Positions 43,450-53,000 of a stretch of 64,000 bases of DNA are shown here, piece by piece. Source of the DNA: Tricholomella constricta (taxonomy: Eukaryota; Basidiomycota; Agaricomycetes; Agaricales; Lyophyllaceae); NCBI GenBank assembly GCA_013368375.1, contig JAACJP010000053.1:62001-126000 (forward strand), given 5' to 3'. Every line of letters begins with the position of its first letter. The first letter of the stretch is position 1. Under the pieces are notes generated by a model. The model saw only the letters and a list, made by a program, of their open reading frames with translations, made no database searches and had not been told where the DNA came from. A program made the position numbers and the translations under genes.

Positions 43450-43953
43450 TGTTAGGGCAACCCTTACGGTGGAGCGTGATCACACTGGCAAGGGGGAATC
43501 CGAAGTTATATTGATGTACAGTAACGAAGGTAAGTAAGGCTTACCTGGCAAGGGGGAATCCGAAGAGAATAGTGTAAAGGATTCCCAAATGCCAGGGGGC
43601 CGACTATATACGAGTGTAGGACGTGAGGGCCGGTCCTCCAGAGTGTACTGTACATGTAATACTAACGAATGGTGTGCGGCGCGTGTATGGACACGTTCCC
43701 GATGCTGTCCGATCCTCGTGGCTCAGGGTACGGGCACGAGGCGGGGCAGCCGACGTCAGGATGTCAGGTGGTCGGGATCGGCGTCGGGCGTGCGCAGGGA
43801 GTGAGGGGAAGCGACAGGAAGTGAGTAAGTATGTACACCGACGCTTGGGTCGGAGCGTCGGGTCGGGATCGCGATTGGTCGGTCGGGGGCGAGCGCGTGA
43901 GTCGGGGAACGATCTGTGAGCGTCGGAGAGCATGAACGAGAGTTCCCCTGACA
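43450..43953 (-). repeat. Gypsy-1 copy B 5' LTR
   Basis: 504 bp; TATA box at 43604-43610 and start motif at 43565-43577 on the minus strand. Flanked at 43954-43958 by GACGC. Confidence 0.97.
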
Positions 43954-45065
43954 GACGCCCACCACCACACCACGACCACCATCACCGGTACCACACCACC
44001 ACCACCATACCACCACACCACGACGACACCACCACCAGCACCCGACCAGCCGACGGCCACCACCCCATGCGACGGCGACGGCACGACGACACCACGACCA
44101 CCACCACCCCACCACCACGACCACCACCACACGACAGCGGTGACAGCACGATGGCCACCACAACCACCACCATGACAACGACATGATGATGACCACCACG
44201 ACGACGACGAGGGCCACCACGACGACAAGGGCCACCACACGACGACGACGACGACGGCGAGCACCTCGACCACACGATCACGACCACCCCACCACCACAC
44301 ACACGACCATCATGACCACCACCCCCCCATCACACGACCACGACCACCACCTCACCACCACACGACGACCACCACGACCCTACCACCCCCACCACCACCA
44401 CAACGACACCACCACACGACGACGGCGACGACGGTGAGGGCACAACGACCACGACCACCACCTCACCACCACACGACCACCCCACCATCACACGACCACG
44501 ACTACCACCACGACCCCACCCACGACCCCACTACCCCCACCACCACGACGGCGATGGCACGACAAGACAACGACCACCACCACCACCACCACCACACGAC
44601 CACCACCACGAACCCCACCACCACCACAACGACACGACGACCACACGACGACCACCACGACCACCCCACCACCACAACGACACCATACCACGACGACGGC
44701 GTCGACGGCACGACGGCCACCACCACCACCCTACCACCACACGACGACGACCACCACCACGGACCGACAGCCACCACCACCACCACCACAATGACGCGAC
44801 GGCGACACCACAACCACACCACCACCACCACCGCCACCACTGCAGCACCCGGCCACGGCACCACGATGACCACAGCACCATGACGGCTGCCACACCACAC
44901 CACAACCACAACCACATCACGGACGACGACGACGACACCACCAGCCGGGTACTACACCACCACCACCACTGTGAGGATGACCACCACCACACGACAAGGA
45001 CGACGGTCACCAACGACGGTTACCACCACCACCGGACGACGATGGCCACACCACTGCGACAACCA
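43954..45065. repeat. CCA/CAC-type minisatellite, right part
   Basis: About 1.1 kb of degenerate CCACCACGAC-like units, T-poor on the plus strand. The minus strand is a run of GGTGGT with many G pairs, a sequence type prone to four-stranded structures. With the left part it made an array of about 1.5 kb before Gypsy-1 entered. Apparent ORFs on both strands are low-complexity artefacts. Confidence 0.95.
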
Positions 45066-45280
45066 TGCGGGTGTGGGTATGAATGCGGGGGTTTAGGGGT
45101 GCCAGGTGCGGGTGCAGGCATGAGTATATAGGACATACATGTATCGTTGTTTCTACTTAATTTAAAACAATAAGCCACTTTTTTCTAATTAAAACTGTAC
45201 TACAAGTTGAAATGAAAGAGCTTGGACTTCAGAAGGTCATTGTATAGACAAGATTTCATAAGTTAGAATACATAGTCCTA
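45066..45280. other. AT-rich non-coding stretch
   Basis: Between the minisatellite and the palindrome-rich tail; no ORF, repeat or RNA gene recognised. Confidence 0.5.
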
Positions 45281-45284
45281 TTGG

Positions 45285-45457
45285 AGTCTTACGGAGTCCG
45301 ATCGGACTTCATAAGCTTATTTTGTAGACAGAACTACATAAGTTGATGATTTGCAGTAGTCTGATCGGAGTCCTAGGATGGTCCTAGGATGGTCCTAGGA
45401 GTCTGATCAGAGTCCTTGGAGTCCGATCGGAATAGGTGGGGGAGTGTAAAGTACTGC
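45285..45457. repeat. Palindrome-rich tail, minus side
   Basis: Inverted relative of 36709-36800: GGTGGGGGAGTGTAAAG (the complement of the shared junction) at about 45434-45450, then GTCCGATCGGA, TCCTAGGA repeated with the spacer TGGTCC, and TCCGATCGGA again near 45297-45307. Confidence 0.7.
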
Positions 45458-48127
45458 AAGGCACTCCTTGTCCTTTATCGGAACTAAGGGACGAACAATC
45501 TTGTCCCTACCCGTCCGCACTTTCACTTTGTGAACTGGTGGTTTATCATTGCGTTCTTCTGACGCAATTACTTCTGTCATTGCAAACATACGCTCGGTCT
45601 CATCGTCCCGAGCATAGTATTCATTCTCGTAGACCTCCATGTCTACGAACTCATCGCCTTCATCTTCGTTGTCCGCCTCTGTATCAGGGCGTCCATTGTT
45701 TCGTCCGTCCGGGTCCTCGGGAGACGTATCTTCATCGTCCGCCTCACTTGCTGCGTCAGGTGCCGCTGTACGTGCGGCCCGTAGGAACGCTCGCTGTTTC
45801 TTGGGCTGTTTGCAATCTTTTGCGAAATGCCCTAGTTTTCCACAATTAAAGCACACTTCACCCGGAGGATGGTTGTGATGATCGTGGTTTTTGGTTTGAT
45901 CGTAATGCGAACGATCTCCCGTCTTTACCGCTGGTTTTTTGACGTGGGGCTTTTGCTCTCCACGTCCAGGTTGATCCTGATACACTGGCTTGGCGTATGG
46001 CTTTTCATTAAATGCGCCATACACACGTCGAGGCCTGTTGAAATTGTTTTGTGGGGCGTTTACTCGCCCCCCATCTGGTTTCCGCATTTGACTCGGTTGA
46101 GTTCGCTGAGCGGTTATGTTCCGCTCAAAGTAATCAGCCGTCTTCTGGGTGGCTTGGTGTGCTAAGCCCACCGCTAGGAACTCTTGGGCCATGTTGATTT
46201 TGGGTGATAGCCCGTCATCGAATAATGCCTTCCGCATCTCACGCGGGAGTGTTTTGAGGAATTTCTCCAAGAACGTCCAATCGTCCGTTCTTGCTGCCAT
46301 ATTCATGGCATGGTCCACAAGGTCATCATATAAACCTTGTATTCCTTTGCTCGCCGAGTAAGTAACGGCATTGAAGTCGTTGCGAGCATCTTGCATAGTT
46401 GAGGGCAGCACGAACCGGTCATACAACCCTAGGATGACGTCTTCAAACGTCCAGGACTGCTTTTCGCGGTTCACATGGATAACATGGCGATTGTACCACT
46501 TCCGAGCTTCACCATCAAGGAACTCAGATGTTATCAGAACGCGCTCTTGGTTGTGTTCTGCTCCTCCAAACTGGCTCACGGCCAGCATAACGACAAGGCT
46601 GGCTAGCCATTCTTCTAGGTCGCCGAACTTTGCACTTCCACTATAAGTGCCTACGGACTTTGAGTCCGCACGCCGAGATTTCATCCCGTCCGGAAGCGAC
46701 AGTCGTACCAACAAGCGCTCGTGCATTAATTGATGCAATCACTCATGCATCTTAGTTTTATGCTGCTCTCCGGCAGCATGTATTCCATCCGCAATTGATT
46801 GACTCCTGCGGATCAGAGCAAGCATTGAGTAGCCTCGAGTCTGAGCTCGAGGCTGCGCGTATTCCGCGGGTTCACTTATTCGAACCCGCATGTCTTGACG
46901 ACTGTTGGCTATCGCCGTCGGATTATTTTTTCCGACGGCCCCAGGTCCAGTTACCAACCCACCATCCGAACCTTGAGTTTGCGAGGCCCATTGCCTCGCC
47001 ATCTCATCCACAGGCATATGTCCTTCAAAGACGACTCCTTGGTCGTCATAATTCGTGAACTTGCTCCGGGATAGATCAGCATTTCTCAGACGCTGGTAAG
47101 CGATCCGGTTGTTCCACTCTTTCGCTAATGGAACACGGCCATCCTTCGCATCCATAGGTACTTGAATAGCTGGCGCGCTTTCGTTGCCAGCTGGTTGTGT
47201 GGTTGTATACTTACATTCAGTGGGTGGGTCTAACGTAGACTCACTAACAGGGGCCCATTTGGATCCCTGTGGTTGCGCAAGATGCTCTTCACGAGTCATT
47301 CTTTCGCGTTTCGCTGCCGCGGACCGACGACGATAATCGTCGTCAGATTCTCCTAACTGGCGCGCTTGATGCAGCGCCGATACTGCCATGGCAGCCTCAT
47401 CAAGAGGCTGGTTCGATCCAGAAGCCACTGCTTGAGGAGTGAAGAGGTCATCCCAACGACCTTTTCCTTTGTTGAGCAGAGCTTCCTTAGGTACAGGAGT
47501 CCCAGCGATTGAACTGACTGCTGAATTCGAAGTTCCCTTAGGGTACTTCTTCCTGTATTCCGTAAATACTACGGACAGTGCTTCCACGTATCGGTCGGCA
47601 TACTCCTGTGCGACCATTTCTCCAACGGATTGTGCTCCGGTTGATCGCAGAACGAGCCTATCCGCTCGTTCCTCCAGTCGCCTTCGTCGATGCTCGCTAA
47701 CAACATCGGTGGTGTCCCAGAATTGCTTCACTTGTAGCGCAAGTAATTCCCTTTCGCTGGCTTCTTCTTCATTGGCCTCGGGGTCGGACAAGTCGTCTTC
47801 GTCCGACTCCATCTTGACTATGCTCAGGGTGGACACCCTGAACGCTCTGCTTGATAGACGGCTGTCTGGCCATCTGCTTCCCGACGTGGAGCCAGGTCGT
47901 TGTGACCTGGCCAATTCGTCGGCCAAGCTCCCAGGCACATTGGTGCTTGCTGTCGGCCAAAGTTCCTCCGATTCTAATCCTAGTGTATTCTGCGCTGGTG
48001 GACTTTGTCCACCAGCGACTGATCCGACTTCCACTGGTTGCAGTGGGAGTTGTGATGGGGGATGCGCTGTGAGCGCATCCTCGAGGACCGGGGTTCGGCT
48101 CTTTCCGGATGTGGGAGTTGGTGTCAT
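45407..48127 (-). pseudogene. Gypsy-3 gag (minus copy) with one in-frame stop
   Basis: ATG at 48127 (MTPTPTSGKSRTPVLED); 462 codons to TGA at 46741-46739, then the same frame continues 443 codons to 45407. The plus copy has CGG where this copy has TGA (after KTKMHE), so Arg was lost. The second part contains the gag core (EEWLASLVVMLAVSQFGGAE, EARKWYNRHVIH, ILGLYDRFVLPSTMQDARN), a CCHC knuckle CFNCGKLGHFAKDC and an acidic stretch (TEADNEDEGDEFVDME). The last residues (YTPPPIPIGL) read into the palindrome-rich tail, not true gag. It is the better preserved gag of the two copies. Confidence 0.85.
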
Positions 48128-48235
48128 CGGGTCTGGATCTCGTGGGTTCTTTTGATGATGGGTGTTCTAATTGGAATGTGGGTCTGCGTGACGTCGTGGG
48201 TACGCAGCAATAGAAAGCAAGGTAGCTTAAAAAAA

Positions 48236-48456
48236 TGTAACGGGGTTGCAGATGTTGGGGACCTTGGTGTTCACACTAGACGTAAGCTTGACAAGTCTGT
48301 CGATTGCTACGTATAGGTGTACAAGGTTGTCTATACTTATTTAATGTAATGAATTAAATAGGCAACACCAGAAGGTGTTGCCAAACAATAGCGTAATTGT
48401 CTCGATAAGATACGATTAGATAACAAATATTAGATAAGATAGTGGGCGCCCTTACA
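48236..48456 (-). repeat. Gypsy-3 5' LTR (minus copy)
   Basis: Inverted match of 32873-33093, same 221-bp length, TGTAAGGGCGCC at 48456 and GTTACA ending at 48236. Confidence 0.65.
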
Positions 48457-48908
48457 GAGAGCGGAGGCGTCCAGTTTGTCTTGAGTGAGGAACGCCAGCT
48501 GGCGGCTTTTGTCGGGGCCGTGTTGGATTCGCCAGAGTGCCGTGATGCCGCTGACGTTGTCGAGGGTTTTGCGCACGAATTCCAGAATATCCGGGCGTGG
48601 GGTGGCCTTGAGGGGTCCCGCGAGTGACACGGTGGCATAGTCGATGTTGTCTTGAGCCGTGCGATAGGAGCCCGGGGTGATTTCGAGATCAGGGAGGTCT
48701 TGGCCTCGCTCGGTGAGGTCTTGAACAATTTTCTTCAGGTGGTCCATGGCGGATTGGGGGCCGGTGCGGTCAAGTCCAGACACGGTAAGCTCCAATCCGG
48801 TAAAGGGTCGAATGGATGGGTTGAATGTGGGAGGGGGAGAGTCGGCGCGCTCATCTGAGACAGGGGGGGGGTTGGAGTGGCCCTGGCTGGCCCTGGGATA
48901 TACGGCAT
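48457..48908 (-). pseudogene. Host gene 5' part, duplicated copy, frameshifted and cut by Gypsy-3
   Basis: ATG at 48908 (MPYIPGPA). Relative to the parallel copy at 55180 it has an extra 10 bp (GGCCCTGGCT repeat) and one extra G in a G run, 11 nt in all, which throws out the frame before it can reach the conserved-looking downstream stretch. That stretch (ELTVSGLDRTGPQSAMDHLK, then DNIDYATVSLAGPLKATPRP, FVRKTLDNVSGITALWRIQH) is open to 48457, where Gypsy-3 enters after LDASAL. Product unidentified; the remaining 3' part was not found in the window. Confidence 0.6.
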
Positions 48909-49601
48909 TTTGTAGAGCGTAGGCTGGTAGTTCAAATAATGTAACGAAGCAGATTAAAGTAAAGTAGTGTAGAGTTATGTTGGATTACAGTAGCATTAGA
49001 TTGCAGTGGTGATGGTGGTGGTGGTGGTTGTTGGGGGCCGGTGCGGTCAAGTCCAGACACGGTAAGCTAGGACCCTCCCTCATGCAGAGCTATGTCCGAT
49101 TAATTTTGAGCTGTTTTTGCCCATTTTCGTCGGACGATTTTGGGCCATTTTCGACGCATAAAAATCGGAACCTTGAAATTTTTCCCATTTTCGTATGCAT
49201 GCCCCATCGGACATCTCAAAAATGATGAATTGTATGTATAACGACAAAAAGACATGTAATTGGAGAGATAACAGTGCAAACGAGACACAAGGGGTATTGA
49301 GGAGTATATGGTGCAGTTACGGAGCCAGGAAAGCAATAGAAGTGGAGAAATTTTCAAAACTAATCTGTCTCGACATCATCAAGTCGACCCGAATAGGAAG
49401 GAAGGACGCTGGTTCCGCCGAACTTTGAAGCAATCGCATCCGAGGTTCAGTTTGACCAGTTGCGTGCACCATGCCTCCGTTTGGTCTCATCTGGGCTTCC
49501 CAAAAAAAATTTCAGCAGAGAACCTACCATTTAAATGACCGGGTGCCTTCCCCCCAGGGCTAATTCTGTACGCATAATAAAGATACATTGCTACCGACCA
49601 G

Positions 49602-49881
49602 TGTCGCAGGTGTATGTTTTTTCTTCTCTACCTATCTACTTACCGTTTCCTTATCTCTCTTGATCGTATATCACGTGATACACATACCGTCCATTATCCG
49701 TAGATGTAGGGTTTCTCTTTAGTTACTCTTTCACATCTAATACTGGACCCCAGGTATGTATACACACATAATCCAGTTACTCTTTCACATCTAATACTGG
49801 ACCCCAGTCCTTTGTGAAGTAACCGGAAGTTTTCCCGAGGATCCTTCGGTCTTTGTCATTCCCGCGTACCCTCGTTCAACA
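49602..49881 (+). repeat. Copia 5' LTR (280 bp)
   Basis: Ends GTTCAACA at 49881. It contains an internal direct duplication of AGTTACTCTTTCACATCTAA (about 49722 and 49777). Confidence 0.95.
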
Positions 49882-49893
49882 GGTTATGGGCCC
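49882..49893 (+). other. Copia primer-binding site, half-tRNA type
   Basis: GGTTATGGGCCC follows the LTR at once. It does not start with TGG. It pairs, with one G-U, with the anticodon stem-loop GGGCUCAUAACC of initiator tRNA-Met, as in copia/Ty5-type elements that use a cleaved tRNA half as primer. The local tRNA sequence is not in the window, so this is inferred. Confidence 0.5.
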
Positions 49894-50045
49894 CGTGCCC
49901 CGACTTTGACACCGAAGACCTCACAGCCACGCTCCGTTACCCAACGTCGACATCGGCTCCGAATTAGCTTTGCTCCAGACACCTGTCGAGCCCTGAAGCT
50001 TCTTCGAAAAACTTCCGCCCTCTTATCTTATCTGATCCGTCGAAA

Positions 50046-53000
50046 ATGGACGACTCGACATCATCCCGCTCCCCCATTTCCAAACTCGGCACCATCAAGT
50101 ACATCTACTGGGAGAAGTCGATGTATGGTCGCCTGATGTACCTAGGCGTCATTCGCATCGTCCTCAGGAAGGAAACCGCGCCGCCGGCCACATCACCAGG
50201 CGCTGATGCCGCATCCGTTGCCGCTCACCTCGTCCTTTACAACACCTATCTCACCCGTAGTGACAAGGCGGCTGGCGAGATCTACCAGTGGCTGGACGAA
50301 GCCAACAAGATCCACGTAGACGCGATCAGGGACGATCCCGCCGCAATGTGGGACAAACTCCGAGAAGTCCACAGCAAATCTGCTCCGAATTCACGGTTTA
50401 ATTCCCTCAGTGACCTCTTTAGTATTCGCAAGACCGACGTCGAGTCGCTCACCGATCTCACAACGCGCGTAGAGGGCGCCATGCTTCGCATCAAGGCGCT
50501 CCGTCCTCCGGATACCATTAACACGTCAGGCGCCACAGTCAAAGGGTACACCCTCGAGAAGCTCGACGAAGAGCTCACGATCATGGCTATGATTCGTGCT
50601 TTACCGGCCGAATTCAACTCCTTTGTCTCCTCCCTGCTCCTTCTCAGCACGCTCTCCAAGGACGCCGTATTAGAGGCCTTCCGCAATGAAGAAACACAGC
50701 GACGCGCCGCGCTTGAGGATATCGAATCCGTCGCCATGGCCGCCGCCGCTGCCGCCGCGCGGGTCATCAAATGCTTCCTCTGCGATGGCGAGCACGCCAT
50801 CGCCAGCTGTCCCTTCTATTCCGATGCACGCAATCTCGCGAAGAAGAAGACCGATAACAAGGCGACGTCGTCCAACTCCAAATCTGACCGTGGCCGATAT
50901 CGCGGCAAGAAGGCCGCCGCCGCCGCTTCTAAAACCGAGGAGGGATGCGATGGCCCCGCGGTCAAGGCAGACGCTGCCGTTTGTCGCTCTTCACAGTCTT
51001 CCGAGGATCCTTCCACTGATCAATGGAACGCAGACACTGGGGCCACTGCGCATATGACCCCACATCGAGAGTGGTTTGGCAACGATCTGCAGAAATGGAG
51101 GGTACCTATCCATCTCGCCGATGGAAAGGTCGTTTATTCTGAGGGAAAGGGATCGGTGCTGTTCAGACCGGACGGGACGAATTCGAAGGGAGAACCGTTG
51201 CGCGACGTTATCATCTCGAATGTACTTCTTGTCCCCGCCCTCGCAAACAATTTGTTATCTGTCCTCACCCTCACCACGCATCATAAGTTCCTTGTCGTCA
51301 TTCGAACCCGGACTGTATCATTCTATCTGGGGAACATGAAAAACTTAGTTTTTACGGCAACCGTCGATGCGTCAACGACTGGATATCTCAACGGAATAAC
51401 TATAGCCCAGTCCTCCCCCTCTCCTCGACACAGCGCCTTGCGAGCTGCTGTCGTCGATAAATCCCTCCTTCACCGACGTCTATGCCACCTTGGAACAGAT
51501 CGCCTTGACCAAATCATTCGGGAGAACCTAGCCGCCGATCTTAACATTAGTTCGCGCGCCCCGATGCCCAAGATCTGTGAGGCATGTATCGCTGGAAAGC
51601 AACACCGATTTGCTTTCCCCCAGACTGCTGATCGCGCTCCTGGAGTGCTGGATCGCATTTTCAGCGACGTACACGGTCCCATGACCGTATCGAGCGGTGA
51701 ACACCGCTATTGGGTCACCTTTCTGGATGATACATCCAGATGGCTAGAGCTCTACACGATGGGGAAGAAGAGCGAAGTATTCGCAGCTTTCAAGCTCTTC
51801 AAGGCGCTCGTCGAGCGCCAGACTGGTCGTAAGATCAAGTGCCTGCACAGTGACCCTGGCGGTGAGTACGTCCTCCGCGAGCTCCTCGATCTCTGTGCCG
51901 CAGAAGGGATCCGTGTGGAATGGTCGACCCCCGCCACACCACAGCAAAACGGCGTGGCGGAACGCGTAAACAGGACCATTTCCGACGCTGTCACTGCGAT
52001 GCTTCAGGAAGCCGGATTACCCCTCAGTTTCTGGCGCTTCGCCCTCCGCGTCTATCGACATGTTCATAATCGCTGCCCAACATCTGCCCTTCCCGCCAAC
52101 ACTACACCCTTTGAGCAGTTCAAAGGCCGCAAGCCACACATCGCACATCTTCGCGTATTTGGTTGCCGCGCCTACGTCTTAATCGGGCGTGAAAAGCGTA
52201 AATCTCTCCAGGGACACACCATTAAGGGGATCTTCGTCGGATATCCAGACAACTATGCAGGTTGGATGGTATACGACCCAATTACTAAGAAAACACACAT
52301 CTCCAGGGATGTTATCTTCGACGAAAGTGTTTTCCCCGGTCTAAAAACCGCTAGCGCTCCCCTAGGCGGTACTGCGCCACATCCCAGTGATTTCCCCGAT
52401 ACGGACGACAATGAACCCTACGACTCAGATGAGTTCGATGGTCCCGTCATCCCAGCCATCCTGCCGGCTATAAATGCAGTGCCTGAAGCGGTGGGAGTTC
52501 CACCTAATCCTGCTGGGGCAGTCGATGAGGAACTACCACGCGCCGAAGCCGACCAGCCCAACCAGCCCGACCAGCCGCCTTTTGACGAAGAAGTCGAGCC
52601 TCCACCTCCTTCGCCATGCCGCCTGCGTGAGCGAAAAGCGCCATCCCACCCAAACGATGCGTATGTCGAGTCTGTGCGCTGCCATGATGAACTCCTGCAG
52701 GAGAAGGCACGCGCGCGCGCCGAGGCGCGTGCACCCGTTGTCGTCGATGAGCCACCACAGCCTGAACAGCTATGGGATGTCGAAGTCGGCCCTGCTGACC
52801 CCGTCGGAGAGCAAGAAGTTGATCTCGTGGTAAATCTTGCCTCAACTGAGGCACTGGCTGCTGCAGGGCGCGCATACGTCGAGCACGGTATTAGCCCAGG
52901 AGGCTACGGTGTCGCCTTTGCTGCTTTTGCCGACGGTGAGAGCGCACACAAGGTTGGCGCGCACGATTTGAATCCCAGGTCGTTCCGCGAGGCAATGCAG

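Larger units (their letters stand above)
37576..43953 (-). mobile_element. Gypsy-1 copy B, full-length chromovirus in the minisatellite
   Basis: 6,378 bp with two 504-bp LTRs (37576-38079, 43450-43953) differing at about six sites, four of them CpG transitions by my reading. The 5-bp target duplication GACGC (37571-37575 and 43954-43958) is exact, so both ends are secure. Sense order: 5' LTR, self-complementary primer site, gag, pol, stop abutting the 3' LTR. Gag is intact; pol has a frameshift and a nonsense codon. Confidence 0.97.
45407..48456 (-). mobile_element. Gypsy-3 minus-strand copy, LTR and gag only
   Basis: The 221-bp LTR lies at 48456-48236, gag at 48127-45407. Then the shared junction TTTACACTCCCCCACC directly follows gag/protease sequence, so reverse transcriptase, integrase and the 3' LTR are gone. 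At its outer end it interrupts a host gene after DASAL; gagag (48457-48461) would be its target site. It is an inverted relative of 32873-36730. Confidence 0.85.

Noticed and set aside
37073..45131. His- or Val/Trp-rich proteins in the CCA array
   Set aside because: Low-complexity translation of a minisatellite on both strands; no splice or start context.
32873..48456. A single giant TIR transposon bounded by the two Gypsy-3 copies
   Set aside because: The ends are retrotransposon LTRs in opposite orientation without a matching target duplication (GTGGG versus GAGAG).
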